From Natronococcus sp. AD-5 (GTDB lineage Archaea; Halobacteriota; Halobacteria; Halobacteriales; Natrialbaceae), in the NCBI RefSeq assembly GCF_030734285.1, contig NZ_CP132295.1:744001-808000 (forward strand): 64,000 bases of DNA, in the 5' to 3' direction. The notes under the pieces are model-generated. The model was not told the origin of the DNA and did not search any database. It was given only the letters and a program-made list of their open reading frames with translations. Of this stretch, positions 9,118 to 18,921 are shown one piece after another. Numbering within the stretch: position 1 is the stretch's first letter; every line of letters starts with the position of its first letter. Made by a program: the position numbers and the translations under genes.

Positions 9118-10429
9118 GGGAAGTGGCTTCGGCGTCGGGACGGCCGTCGCGCTGGGCGTCGGTGGCATCGTCGGCGGCGGCATCTACGCAGCGATCGGTA
9201 TCGTCGTGGCCGCCGCGGGGATCCTGACGTGGTTCGCCTACGCCCTCGCGACCGCCGTCGTCTTCTGCTGCGCCTACTCGTATATCAAACTGAACAACGC
9301 GACCGACAGCAGCGGTGGGTCGGTCTCGTATATTGAGGAACTAACGGGCAGGTCAACGGTCGCCGGCGTCGTCGGTTGGACGCTCGTCGTCGGGTATATT
9401 GGAACGATGGCGATGTACGCCTACGCGTTCGGGATGTACGGCCAGATGCTCATCGGCTTCGAGTACGTCGTGGGACTGCCGATCCGACAGTTCCTTTCGA
9501 TTGGCATCGTCGCTGTTTTCGTGGGATTGAACCTCCTCGGTGCGGGTTCGTCAGCGGCGGTTGAACGATACCTCGTGTTCGTTCAGGCAGGGATCATCGC
9601 CGCGTTCGGGCTGATCGGCCTCTGGTTCGGCGCAGCGAACTATCAACTCCAGCTCGGTTTCTCGCAGCTCGGAATCAATCCGATCCTCGCGGCCTCGGTC
9701 GGATTCGTGTCCTTCGAAGGGTGGCAGTTATTGTTCTATGATCAAGACCAGTTTGACGATCCGAACGAGACGCTTGCGAAGGGTGTATTCATCTCGATTC
9801 CGATCGCGGCGGCCATCTACATCCTCGTTGGGTTCGTGATTACGACGCTGTTACCTGAAGAGGTGGTCGCTGCCCAGCCCGAACCGGCACTTCTCTACGG
9901 CGCGTTACTCATATCAGAATGGCTCGCGCTTGCGGTTGGGATCGCCGGCCTCATCTCGACCGCGAGTGCGATCAACTCAACGCTGTTTAGCGAGGCTCTC
10001 TTCGCGAAGAACCTGATCAGCGACGATATCTTACCCCACGAGATGGGTGATCCCGACGCCGATGCCGCCCCGGAGCGGAGCGTAATTGTCATCGGTCTCT
10101 TGACGGCCGCATTCACTGCCCTTGGCAGCCTCGAAGCGGTCGTCGAATTCGCCTCGTTAGCGTTCATCGTCGTCTTCGGAGCCATGAGTGCGCTCGCGCT
10201 GACTGTGCGCAACGAGGAGGGCGTCGACGTCAATCCTGTGCCGCCGTTATTGGGTACCGTCGGCTCGGCCGCATTCTTCGTCATGCTAACGTGGTACCTC
10301 TACTCGCAGCTTCGGGCGGTCTTCTGGCTCGTTGTCGTTATCGCGGCGGCGGTCTTCACGGTCGAGGCGATGTACTTTAAGCGCCAGGAGCTCTCGGAGG
10401 GGCTGGGATCCGTAGAAAAGCGCCTTTGA
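9110..10429 (+). CDS. APC-superfamily amino acid permease
   Basis: A 439-residue integral membrane protein with about 12 hydrophobic segments. The start GTAVALGVGGIVGGGIYAA is the APC TM1 motif (GxGGIIGxGIF), which forms the unwound substrate site. The loop PDADAAPERSVIVIG and the TM8 region fit the family. Members exchange or symport amino acids or polyamines. The coding sequence overlaps the upstream solute-binding lipoprotein by eight bases, implying translational coupling. That pairing is unusual, since APC carriers normally need no binding protein. Confidence 0.9.
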   Translation: MSEGSGFGVGTAVALGVGGIVGGGIYAAIGIVVAAAGILTWFAYALATAVVFCCAYSYIKLNNATDSSGGSVSYIEELTGRSTVAGVVGWTLVVGYIGTMAMYAYAFGMYGQMLIGFEYVVGLPIRQFLSIGIVAVFVGLNLLGAGSSAAVERYLVFVQAGIIAAFGLIGLWFGAANYQLQLGFSQLGINPILAASVGFVSFEGWQLLFYDQDQFDDPNETLAKGVFISIPIAAAIYILVGFVITTLLPEEVVAAQPEPALLYGALLISEWLALAVGIAGLISTASAINSTLFSEALFAKNLISDDILPHEMGDPDADAAPERSVIVIGLLTAAFTALGSLEAVVEFASLAFIVVFGAMSALALTVRNEEGVDVNPVPPLLGTVGSAAFFVMLTWYLYSQLRAVFWLVVVIAAAVFTVEAMYFKRQELSEGLGSVEKRL

Positions 10430-10520
10430 ACCCTCAAAATCATCTTCGATTTACTATTCGAAACTGATCTGGATCCGCACTGGAGTACGTTCGTCTCGCT
10501 CGCGTGGTGACCGGCAGCCA

Positions 10521-11034
10521 CTAATTGGCTGCGGGACGGCGGACACCTCCGAAGACGATATCTTCCAACGAGCGGAATTTGGCGGCCCGAACAGTCGAAC
10601 TGATACGCTCGAGGCGCTCAAAGATAGCCGCCGGTTTGTCGCCCTGCCAAATAGTGAGATAGAACGCTGAACCGCTCGAATTCAACCCGAAATGCTGCCC
10701 GAAAATATATCCGATTGTTTCGGCCGCGAGTTCACGTTTTGAACGTTCGGTCCCGTTATCGATATCGACGTAGAGCAGCGCGTGAGTGCGCTCGTGAATC
10801 AGCGTGGCAGGGAAATCGGCCTGGTTTGTCCGCGCTTTTGCCTCGACGATCGGCTGGAGATCAGCCAGCTCCCGATACTTACAGACGTCTTTCGCGTCGC
10901 CATGTTCCCAGTCGTCTGCATCGACGATACGTACCGTCACACCGAGGTCTGCAGTTGCGTTCGTGAGTGGGGACATCACCAGTTGTCTCCATCGTCAACT
11001 CGGGAAGCTGTTCACCTTCCGTCCGAGATATGCG
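10521..11034 (-). pseudogene. ArdC-like / zincin domain protein, frameshifted
   Basis: The 152-residue ORF holds the C-terminal metallopeptidase-like domain of a haloarchaeal ArdC-type protein: VTVRIVDADDWEHGDAKDV, IVEAKARTNQADFPATLIH, the zinc motif HERTH (HExxH type), and ELAAETIGYIFGQHFGL. Just upstream the adjacent frame carries TEGEQLPELTMETTGDV, which in this family runs straight into the ORF start, so a frameshift lies near 10970. The N-terminal ssDNA-binding part is missing. ArdC-type proteins are typical of plasmids and integrative elements (anti-restriction), consistent with the mobile debris around it. Confidence 0.65.
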
Positions 11035-11108
11035 CGTGTGCGCCGTACCGCTACTCTGCCGGCGCGTTTCGCGTTCGAACTCCGTTATCTCCGGTGAGTC
11101 GAGACGTA

Positions 11109-11978
11109 CTATTCTTTCTGCGACGTAGTAGTCAAAACCGGGACGGGGGACATACGGATGACCCGCTCGGTGAAACTCCCGAGCAAGAATTGATCCAAAC
11201 CGGACATGCCGTGTGTCCCCATCACGACGAGGTCAACGGCGTTTGATTCGGTGTACGACACGATTTCGTGCGGAACTGATCCGGCTTCAACCGCCATGGT
11301 GACACGGTTCTCTTCGAGATCCGTTCGGGCTGCAGTCTTCTCGAGCAACTCTCGTGCGTTTCGTTCGACGTCCTCCGAGAGCGGAGGCGACCGTAGATCG
11401 ATCGTCTCCGAGAGTTCGTCGACGACGAACAGCAGGTGGAGCGTCGCATCGTGTCGGTCAGCGATCGCTGATCCGAGGTCCAGTGCTGCCCGAGCGTGGG
11501 CACTATCGTCGGTTGGGACGAGAACGTTACTGTACGGATAGGACCGAGTCGCATCCTCGCCTGCACGAACCGTCAGCACGGGTACCTCACTCTGGTGTAC
11601 GATATGTTCCGTCGTACTTCCGAAAAAGTACTCTCCCAGCCCGTGCTGACCGTGTGCGCCCATAACGATGAGATCCACGTCGTGGGTATCGGCGTACTCG
11701 AGGATTACCTTCCGAGGGGAGCCCTGAACGACGTGGTCGGTGACCGAGACGTCCCGATCCTCAGCCCGTGAACGTACGTGATCGATGATCTCTTCGCCTT
11801 CTTCCTCGAGGGCATCGATAATTTGGGTACTTATCCGGACAAGGCTCGGCTGGTTCGTGTCTGCAACATAGAGAGCGTGAACGGATGCATCCGTGTCGAC
11901 GGCGATATCGAGTGCGTGTTCTAGCGCTTCCATCGCGGGATCGCTACCGTCGACTGGAACGAGAACGGAATCGGTCAT
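11109..11978 (-). CDS. Tandem universal stress protein (two UspA domains)
   Basis: 289 residues from the ATG at 11978 (MTDSVLVPVDGSDPAMEA). Upstream codons to 12050 are poor and probably leader. Both Usp domains are present: the first ends LIVMGAHGQHGLGEYFFG STTEHIV, the second LVVMGTHGMSGLDQFLLG SFTERVI. Each has the G-x2-G-x9-G(S/T) nucleotide-binding pattern, so ATP binding is likely. Tandem Usp proteins are abundant in haloarchaea and are linked to stress tolerance. The gene is monocistronic. Confidence 0.93.
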   Translation of the reverse strand: MTDSVLVPVDGSDPAMEALEHALDIAVDTDASVHALYVADTNQPSLVRISTQIIDALEEEGEEIIDHVRSRAEDRDVSVTDHVVQGSPRKVILEYADTHDVDLIVMGAHGQHGLGEYFFGSTTEHIVHQSEVPVLTVRAGEDATRSYPYSNVLVPTDDSAHARAALDLGSAIADRHDATLHLLFVVDELSETIDLRSPPLSEDVERNARELLEKTAARTDLEENRVTMAVEAGSVPHEIVSYTESNAVDLVVMGTHGMSGLDQFLLGSFTERVIRMSPVPVLTTTSQKE

Positions 11979-12092
11979 AGTATTCGTTCGACCCGTGTTA
12001 ACTTTACATTTGAGGGGCATACCCAACTTCGAGGACGGGGTGATCGGCAACCCGTGACTGGCAGTGTTTATAGCTGCTAGCCGCTACCCGTT

Positions 12093-12240
12093 ACGATGGG
12101 TCAGCTACGTTACGATTCGATACTCGGTTACGGGCTCCACCTCACCCCCGAGGATACGCCTCGGGTTCTCGCCCTATATAGTAACCGAGTTGCCATTCGC
12201 CGAGCGCGCCACGGGATGTGTCGACACTAACAGTGCATCC
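12093..12240. repeat. Structured intergenic element, copy 1
   Basis: A 10-base perfect inverted repeat (ACTCGGTTAC at 12122-12131, GTAACCGAGT at 12181-12190) encloses an inner hairpin CCCGAGG-ATACG-CCTCGGG (12147-12165). The sequence CACCTCACCC to CTATATA, and the following GAGTTGCCAT..CGC, recur in diverged form near 26.6 kb. It lies in the gap between the UspA gene and a small ORF. It could be a non-coding RNA, a small mobile-element end, or a remnant coding sequence. Confidence 0.5.
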
Positions 12241-12333
12241 GGACTCGAACCGGTGGAAAGAAGATCGGACCACTCACAACGCCAGCCACGCTGAAACCAG
12301 CGGTTCCGCGATCGATTAGTTATGCAACCGGAT

Positions 12334-12573
12334 TCACCGCTCGCTTCCGTCCCAGTCTTCGTCGATGTGATCCTCGATCTCACCTTCAGGAATGTCACAG
12401 TGGTCGGCGAACAGCTCCGCCAGTTCCATCGCGAGTGCGCGACGCGGGCCCAAGAGGGGATTGTCCTCGATGCTGTAATCAAACGGACTTGCATACGTCT
12501 CCAGCGCCTCGATTACGATGAGCCAGTCCTGCTCGTGCATATCCTCGATCGATTCTGGACGTTCAACGGCCAT
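12334..12573 (-). CDS. Small acidic hypothetical protein (79 aa)
   Basis: A very acidic, haloarchaea-like protein starting MAVERPESIEDMHEQDWLIV and ending EDHIDEDWDGSER, predicted mainly alpha-helical. No known domain, signal or membrane span is seen. The strong acidity and good codon pattern argue it is expressed. No operon partner; downstream lies the structured element and upstream an empty region. Function unknown. Confidence 0.6.
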   Translation of the reverse strand: MAVERPESIEDMHEQDWLIVIEALETYASPFDYSIEDNPLLGPRRALAMELAELFADHCDIPEGEIEDHIDEDWDGSER

Positions 12574-12976
12574 AAACAGACGAACGCTCTCGAGACTATT
12601 GATGACGAAGGGCTAAGTTCGGTTTTCAGAGTTATTATTTCCGTAGGGTGAGTTTTACCCATAGAGACTATTCTGCTGAAAACGAACGCCAGACGGGTTC
12701 TAGCTGAGATGCAGGAAAGAGAGGGGTCGGATCGGAACGGTTCACTCGAGCGTATCCCGCTGATACAGCGTATCCTCGACGGTGAGTCCATGCCCGACGC
12801 GAGCTGATCGGCGAGTACTCACGCTCGAGCCGACCGTCCGGGTGGATGTCTTCGCGATCGTGGCTGTGCCCAACCAGCGCCTCGACGGCGAGAAAGACCT
12901 CCTATGGGGACCGACCGTACATCGCCGACGTTGACTGCGGCTTCGGATAACATGGTCAAGACGCGATGATAGTAGC
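12574..12976. other. Region without supported gene
   Basis: About 400 bases. Weak short ORFs occur on both strands (for example around 12703-12806 on plus, reading like a C-terminal scrap) but none has recognisable domains. It is probably decayed coding DNA next to the GntP remnant. Confidence 0.3.
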
Positions 12977-13138
12977 TCACGCGAGCGGGAGAACCGTCGC
13001 GAAAATAAGCGTGGTGATTAGCCCGCCGACACCGCTCAAGATCGTCGCTACGGTCCACGTTTTGAGCGTCTCCGCTTGCGTGAGCCCGCCGATCTCCTTG
13101 ACGATCCAGAAGCCGCTGTCGTTGTACCACGAACACAT
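12977..13138 (-). pseudogene. GntP-type gluconate permease, C-terminal remnant
   Basis: The minus strand encodes 53 residues beginning MCSWYNDSGFWIVKEIGG, then LTQAETLKTWTVATILSG and a final hydrophobic helix ending ATVLPLA. NDSGFW(I/L)VK..G and the TWTV stretch are hallmarks of the last part of GntP-family gluconate:H+ symporters. The rest of the roughly 450-residue carrier is absent. It is too short for the long-ORF list and is surely non-functional. Confidence 0.65.
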
Positions 13139-13153
13139 CCAACGCGCACTAGC

Positions 13154-13381
13154 TCAGTTCGGAGAACGATCCTCCGGCATCGGTACATCGCTGTGCGGCG
13201 TCAGGACATCGGGATTCGTCTCGCTATAGGCGCACACAGTATCCTGGGCACGTCCAGCTATGGATGACGCAACCGGTGGTAAGGCATCGGACTGGATTGC
13301 CCCGTATTGCTCGAGTTCCAACTGTTCGGTGATTTGATCGACAGCGATCGAGATACCCAATCCATAGCCTGGAAGCCCCAC
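13154..13381 (-). pseudogene. Unidentified ORF fragment (75 codons)
   Basis: Reads MGLPGYGLGISIAVDQITE to SDVPMPEDRSPN. The amino acid composition is haloarchaea-like but the piece matches no domain I can name. It directly precedes the GntP remnant in another frame, so it may be part of the same lost locus. No clear ribosome-binding site. Confidence 0.3.
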
Positions 13382-13407
13382 AACCAGTGTCAGACCGCTA
13401 TCACCTG

Positions 13408-14444
13408 TTAATCGTCTGCGATCGAATGCGTGGCCCGCGCGTGTGTGTATGATGTGTATTCGTCCCTTTGATCCGTGCGAGAGTAGTCGTTCCCGTTAAC
13501 CCGTACCGTTCTCGTTTCGGTCGCTGGTGGAGTCTGCTGCGAGCGCTGGACGGTGCGAGCGAGTCTCCAGAGGGAGCGGATCTTACAGAGAGCGAATCCG
13601 ACGACGATGAGCGCGAAGCCAAGTATCATCGTGACCGTAATCGGCTCTCCGAGTAAGGCCGTACCGAACACCGCCGCGACGATCGGAGTGGCGTAGCTAA
13701 TGAGGCTCGAATTGGTCGCTCCGACGCGGTCGAGTAACGTGAAGTAGAGCAGGAAGCCGCCGACAGTGCAGACGATCGCAAGGTAGGTTATCGCCGCGAG
13801 GGCAGACGCAGTCCAGTCTACGTGGGAGATAGATTCCATTGGGTGGAAATGACTAATCGTGTGAAGAGTCGCTGCGCCGGCCAGCATCGACCAGGCTTGG
13901 AGCGAAGCGAGCGGGAGGGTTCTCGGTAACCGTTGCGCGAGCACAGATCCGAGCGCGAACGTGACGGCTGCTCCGAGCAGGAGCACGATACCGACTAATC
14001 GGCCGCTAAACGTTCCCCCGGTGGTGGAGATGGCGATAACGCCAGCTAACCCGACGAGTAAGCCGAGAACATCTGTCGTTCGGATGCGCTCATCTGGAAG
14101 GATTTTGAGAGCGAGTGCAGGGGTGATAATCGGAGCGAAGCTCAGCACGATCGCCGCGACACTGCTGGTCACGTAGCTTTGCCCGAGAAACAGGAGTGCG
14201 AAGTGCATACCGATAAGAAGGGTTCCCGTCGTCAGGATGAGTCCGATGTCGTCGCGCGTCCGCGGGAGCCATTGGGCGCGGCTTGCGATAACCAGTCCAA
14301 AGAAGAGGAGTGCAGCAGTATCAAAGCGGAATGCTGCGAAGAGGAGCGCGGAAGTGATTCTAATCCGATCTCAATCGCAGTGAACCCTGAGCCCCACACG
14401 ACGGCGAGCATACCGAACAATATTATATCTCGTACTTTTGTCAT
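13408..14444 (-). pseudogene. EamA/DMT-family transporter with one frameshift
   Basis: The first exon-like part starts at 14444 with MTKVRDIILFGMLAVVWGS and GFTAIEIGLESLP, the EamA TM1 signature. Near 14350 the frame shifts; the next frame runs ALLFAAFRFDTAALLFFGL, on through TGTLLIG, and joins the 266-codon ORF beginning MHFALLFLGQSYVTSSVAA. The whole has about ten membrane segments and two EamA repeats (second at YLAIVCTVGGFLLYF and ATPIVAAVFGTALLGE). One base deletion would break an otherwise complete drug/metabolite exporter. A sequencing error is an alternative. Confidence 0.8.
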
Positions 14445-14449
14445 AATCT

Positions 14450-15285
14450 CCAAACCTCCGCCTACCGCAGGAAAAGCGACAGATTGGATAGGACGCTCTC
14501 AAATAAACGATTGTCGGGAACTGTGATACCACGAATCACTGAAAGGTATATCGTGGGACCTATGAAGCATTGCTGGGAGGTCTGTCAGATAACGATGACG
14601 TCGAGAGAGCTATGCGAAATACAGGCGCGAATGTAGTACGGATCGTCTCTCGGCAACGATCGGGCCAGATTGCTCGGTACAGAGTCGGTATATACCGCTA
14701 CCGCTGCATCCGGCCGGATCAGCAGTAAGAGATTAGAACAAATCGAGGAGTTCAAGGATAATATCAAGTATTTTATCGAACCAGCCGTGTTCCTCATCGG
14801 CCTCCTCATTCGTGAGTCGGCTTCCAGCCGTATTGTCATCTCCCGATAAACACGTTGAGCCAGTTGTAAAGTATTGGATTAAACGGTTAGTTTTCACGGG
14901 CACTGAGCGGTCGAGTCACCAGAAATAGCTTGTCACAAAGGAACGGGGTATGCTGAATCCAACCTCTGCGTTCGGTACTCGGTTTGTGACAGTATCTCGG
15001 CAGTGCGCTGCGTCTCTACAGGAGACAAAACGCGAGTGTGGCAGTAACTGAAAGTTGATCAACGCAGGGTGGAGGATGCTGGGTAAGGGGAGACACGGTA
15101 CCAGGTGGATCAGCAATCTACCCGAGACTTGTCATGAGCGGCGTGTTAAAGCGTGGTAAATCCAGACGTCGTACCGATCCTGACGACCTGTCAACATTCA
15201 AAATACGAATGTTCTCAGTATTATAGAACAGAGTGCTCAAAGTTGTGGTTACCGATTACATACGTCTACGATCGAGTGGCAACCG
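14450..15285. other. Intergenic region containing a repeat half-site
   Basis: About 830 bases with no supported gene. A half-site of the dispersed palindromic repeat (tgcgaaatacaggcgcgaat) lies at 14613-14634 in the reverse sense. The rest shows no RNA gene or IS end that I can support. Confidence 0.4.
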
Positions 15286-15289
15286 ATCC

Positions 15290-15678
15290 CTCGTCAGTCC
15301 CGCTCTTCCGGCTGTACTCGGAGACGCTCGAGGAAACGACGATTGCAGGGAAAGCAGCGTGAATTGGAGCGTTCACCGGAACGTACGCGACCGTCTGGAT
15401 GCTGACGGGTATCGTGCCGCTCGTTGTCAATACTCTGGTGCCGATTGCCAGCTTCGCGAGCACCCGCGGTGGACTCCTGGTGGGCGGGGCGTTGCTGCCC
15501 CTGTCGGGATATCAGCTCTCTCCGTACAAATACCGGTGTCTGCGGTATTGCCGGTCGCCGCTCGGCGGTGACGCTCTCGCTCGAGCGGACGCTCGCGTGG
15601 GGTGAGCAGCTGGCACGCGCGGTCGGTATCCTCGCTGGCACCGCCGGGTTTGCGATTATTGTAATCTCAATGATTTAG
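15290..15678 (+). pseudogene. DUF2182 membrane protein remnant
   Basis: One frame reads IGAFTGTYATVWMLTGIVP, LVVNTLVPIASFAS and SGYQLSPYKYRCLRYCRSP, with the diagnostic YQLSPYK..CL..CRSP of DUF2182 (predicted metal-binding membrane protein). A stop (TGA) precedes IGAF, and after CRSPLG the frame is lost; another frame carries LERTLAWGEQLARAVGILA to IVISMI. At least one stop and one frameshift, with large internal loss. Non-functional. Confidence 0.7.
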
Positions 15679-15697
15679 ACCAGTATTTCATGTGATA

Positions 15698-15914
15698 GAT
15701 ACGGGCTCGTATTCAGCACGCCTTTACAAACGCCACCGATAGCTGCTAGAATTTTCAGTAGCAGGTACGCATCTCTATCTAACGGTTGATCATCCTCAGG
15801 AGATGAAAACTAACGAAGGCGCACTGGTCGATACATGCACTGTATTCAGCACGCTACTTTTAACAGCGATTCGGTGGTTCGGTCAGAGACTGCCGAATAC
15901 AGGGCGCGAACGCA
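15698..15914. repeat. Dispersed palindromic repeat, copies A and B
   Basis: Copy A (15698-15720) reads gatacgggctcgtattcagc; copy B (15830-15853) reads gatacatgcactgtattcag and is followed 60 bases on by its inverted half tgccgaatacagggcgcgaa (15891-15910). The halves can pair into a long stem. The same unit recurs near 14.6, 19.8, 23.2, 23.6 and 44.7 kb. Confidence 0.6.
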
Positions 15915-16417
15915 GCACGAACTACAGGTCAATTTGTGTGGGTGGCGATACTCAGTGGAGACGATATAGTTATCAAATTGTAGCCTGACGCACGTGTACC
16001 ATAGACGTTCGATGGGTTTCGTTCGTCCGAGATGCTGTCCTCCCCACGGTACTTTTCGCGGGCTTGTACGGTCTTCGAACGCGATTGTTATCACCGGCGT
16101 CTCTGGACTGACACTGCTCGGACCGGCCGGTTAGATCGCTGGATTATCCGCCAGTAATACGGGAAAGCTGAAAAATGACCGCGCTATTCGTGAGGTATAC
16201 ACAGCTTCTCTACCGAATTATCGCACACTTGCTGAAGAACGGTCAGCAGACGGACTCACCGAGGAGTTGCGTCCAATCGTGGACGAGCGTCGCTCGTAGA
16301 AACCGGCCTACGCCGTCGAGTTACGCGAGGAACTTCACCAGAGTACAGGAATAACGGTCTTTCGACCGTCGTCCGACGTGAACGCCTCGAGATCGATACC
16401 GGGACTAGGTCCGGGGA
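15915..16417. other. Decayed coding region
   Basis: About 500 bases. On plus, a frame between about 16060 and 16300 looks like former protein (SNAIVITGVSGLTLLGPAG, stop, NDRAIREVYTASLPNYRTL, LTEELRPIVDERRS), but it is interrupted by stops and I do not recognise the family. Confidence 0.3.
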
Positions 16418-17755
16418 TCAGGGCGGTCGCGACGCCGGCGAGTCCGGATCAGATCGATCGCCATTGATCCGCCGCCAGCCAAAGGCAACCCCCTCCGCAC
16501 AGAGCCACAGTGCTCCGAGGGCGATGCCGACGACGTGCAGTACCTGCGGGAGGTGCATCCACGTCGGGAGGAGATACTGGGCCATAGCCTCCCACTTCCG
16601 AATCGTCGACTCGATGCGGCCGGGTTCGTCGTCGACCTCGGTCAGTTCGTTCCCCGGTGGGACGTCCGACCGTTCGTCGACGCCGATGCGATCGGCTTCG
16701 TACGGCAGCGGAATGACCGTCCCGCCGGGATCGGCGAACTGCCAGACGATTTCGCCGTCGGGATTTACCTCGAGCACGCGGTTGTTTCGGGAGTCGGTGA
16801 TGAGCGTGTTGCCGTTGGGTAGCCGGTCGGCGTCCCGGGGCCACTGGAGGGAGTTACTCGAGGGGCCGGTGTAGCGCCAGACGTGCTCTTCGGACTCGAG
16901 GTCGAGTTCGATGATACGGTCGTTCTCGCTGTCGGCGACGACCATCGTCCCCTCGGCTTCGATGCGGTGAGGATTGTGCTGGTGTTTCAGCATGCCGTAG
17001 TTCCCCGGCTCGCCGACGGTGTCGACGATCTCATCGGTCTCCGGATCGACTTCGATGATCACGTCGAAGTTGCGGATGCTCATCTGAAAGTTACCGTTTT
17101 CCAGGTGGTCGATATCGTTCATGTGCGTCCAATCGTCGTGTTCTCCCTCCTTCTCGGGGCCGCCGTACTCCTCGTAAAACGGCGTGCCAGGCGTCAAGTG
17201 ATCTTCGGCGTGCCACTCCCAGGTGATCTCGCCGTCGCGGTCAACGGTGAACGCCCGGTCGTTCCCCATGTCGGCGATCGCCGTCTCGCCGTTGTCGAGG
17301 CGCTCGACGTCGTGGACCTCGTGGTTGACGATGAACTCGTCGTACCAGTCGTACTCCCAAACGACCTCGTTCGAGTCCTTGTCGATTTCGACCACGCGAT
17401 TGTGGACGCAGTGGTCGTCTTCGTCCTCGTACTCGAGGTACTCCTCGGGGCAGTCGGCGGCGGGGGTCTCGACGGCGACGGCCGCCAGCACCGTCTCCTC
17501 GTCGAGTTGCTCGACGGCGAACACGCGCGAGTCCGGCACCGACCACTCCCAGGCAACCTCGCCGTCGGACGTCAGTTCGACGATTCGCCCATCGTCGTTA
17601 TACGAATGGACGCCGACGAGCGTGTTCCCAGGATACCGCTCATCGGTATTTATCACCTCGTGGTCGCGTCCGACAACGGCGGCCTGGACCCCGAGTGAGA
17701 CGATCAGAAAGACGATGACGGCGATGGTGACGGTGACGCGGGTTCGCTGGTTCAT
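16418..17755 (-). CDS. Arylsulfotransferase-like (ASST) beta-propeller membrane protein
   Basis: 445 residues. An N-terminal hydrophobic helix (TIAVIVFLIVSLGVQAAVV) serves as signal anchor and a second helix lies at about 405-425, so the propeller is probably extracellular. The blades repeat pattern such as GEVAWEWSVPDSRVFAVEQ, NEVVWEYDWYDEF, ITWEWHAEDHL and EEHVWRYTGPSS, typical of ASST proteins. Conserved histidines lie in NHEVHDVERL, THMNDIDHL and KHQHNPHRIE. Bacterial ASST moves sulfate between phenols; in archaea the substrate is unproven. It is isolated, with decayed DNA on both sides. Confidence 0.82.
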   Translation of the reverse strand: MNQRTRVTVTIAVIVFLIVSLGVQAAVVGRDHEVINTDERYPGNTLVGVHSYNDDGRIVELTSDGEVAWEWSVPDSRVFAVEQLDEETVLAAVAVETPAADCPEEYLEYEDEDDHCVHNRVVEIDKDSNEVVWEYDWYDEFIVNHEVHDVERLDNGETAIADMGNDRAFTVDRDGEITWEWHAEDHLTPGTPFYEEYGGPEKEGEHDDWTHMNDIDHLENGNFQMSIRNFDVIIEVDPETDEIVDTVGEPGNYGMLKHQHNPHRIEAEGTMVVADSENDRIIELDLESEEHVWRYTGPSSNSLQWPRDADRLPNGNTLITDSRNNRVLEVNPDGEIVWQFADPGGTVIPLPYEADRIGVDERSDVPPGNELTEVDDEPGRIESTIRKWEAMAQYLLPTWMHLPQVLHVVGIALGALWLCAEGVAFGWRRINGDRSDPDSPASRPP

Positions 17756-18921
17756 ACGTTCTGGTTACGGGAGTAGTCCAAGTGGAACTGTACACTGGAT
17801 AGAACTTAGCACTAATTGGCGTCCCCTCTAGAAGTGCTTGTTTTTGCTACTTCAGGATAGTTAGAAAATCCAAACACAATCCACACGACAGATCGAGATC
17901 CTGGAATCTACGCCGCTAACAAGACGCTCGTGGTGATGACTATTGTTCCGTCATTGTCAAGTTCATCGTTGCGCGCACCGCCTCAGGGTCAAGTGGTTCG
18001 AACGACCTTCGGTCTTCCGTCCGCCTCCGGGGCATCGGCCTGCTCCGCCTGGAGACTCTCCCCCGGTTAGAGAGGGTTCACGGCCGAAGAGACGCGATTC
18101 CCGAGTTGTCACGACCTCGATTACGGAGAGGCGAGAAGAAAGTTCCGTTTTTCGGGACGGGAGGATATCAACTGCGGTGCGTGACGCGTTCCGGAGGATT
18201 GCCAGAAGAGCATCAACGCACCCGTTCACGATCAATGCCCCCTCCACAGAATTACCGAAGATCACTGCGAGATTGAGCCGAGCGCAATTTCCAACGCGTA
18301 TCGAGGCCGCGTCGAAAGCTTCAAATTCGACCGGACAGTGCGGAACCGCCCGACGAAGACGGCCCACTCTCTCATTGTCGCAGACGGGACGAGTCGCGAT
18401 CGAATTACCGGCTACGCAATAACGACCGCCAGATGGTCACAGCACCCTTGTCATAATAGTCGATATATCAGTGTATTTGATGTCCTCAACGGTAAGTACC
18501 GGTGGACGAGGTACCGTTGTGGATCGTAATATATACGGCCCCGTCAAGAACGACATATTGAATACACCTCCCAACTGTATGTAGATGCGAGAATCTGAGG
18601 ACTGTAGAGCCTACAGTACGCGGAGAGTGATGGAAGATCTGGAAATGGACACCATTGTCTCGGCTCGTGATCAAAACTCTCGTCGATGGCGTACATCTGT
18701 CGGATGGGGACGAGCCATAGAACCGATCTCACGGGGTCTAAACGAGGCCTATTCCTCTTCGTATTCATCAGTCACTCCTCAGCCAGAGTGATAGAGTCGG
18801 TCGTCAGCGGTATTCCGAAGGGAGCATCCGGTGACTTAAATAGCTCGATCGAGGGCTTTTCGTTGAAATCTCGACATCGGCGGCCCTGTGGCAGTCTCGC
18901 CGAACGCCATTCGTGACACCG
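17756..18921. other. Long gap with one doubtful ORF
   Basis: About 1.17 kb. Apart from the doubtful minus ORF at 17963-18367 nothing convincing is seen. TATA-like AT-rich tracts occur near 17850 and 18530. The sequence around 18540-18600 (cacctcccaactgtatgtag) shows no match to the repeats elsewhere in the window. Confidence 0.3.
17963..18367 (-). CDS. Doubtful ORF (134 codons)
   Basis: The central part (HCPVEFEAFDAASIRVGNC, LAVIFGNSVEGALIVNGCV) looks protein-like, but the C-terminal third is Gly/Arg-rich and unlike haloarchaeal proteins. It may be a gene frameshifted after about residue 85, or spurious. No domain recognised. Confidence 0.25.
   Translation of the reverse strand: MGRLRRAVPHCPVEFEAFDAASIRVGNCARLNLAVIFGNSVEGALIVNGCVDALLAILRNASRTAVDILPSRKTELSSRLSVIEVVTTRESRLFGREPSLTGGESPGGAGRCPGGGRKTEGRSNHLTLRRCAQR

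Noticed and set aside
14585-14839. Minus ORF of 84 codons
   Set aside because: Overlaps a half-site of the dispersed repeat and has no protein-like features.
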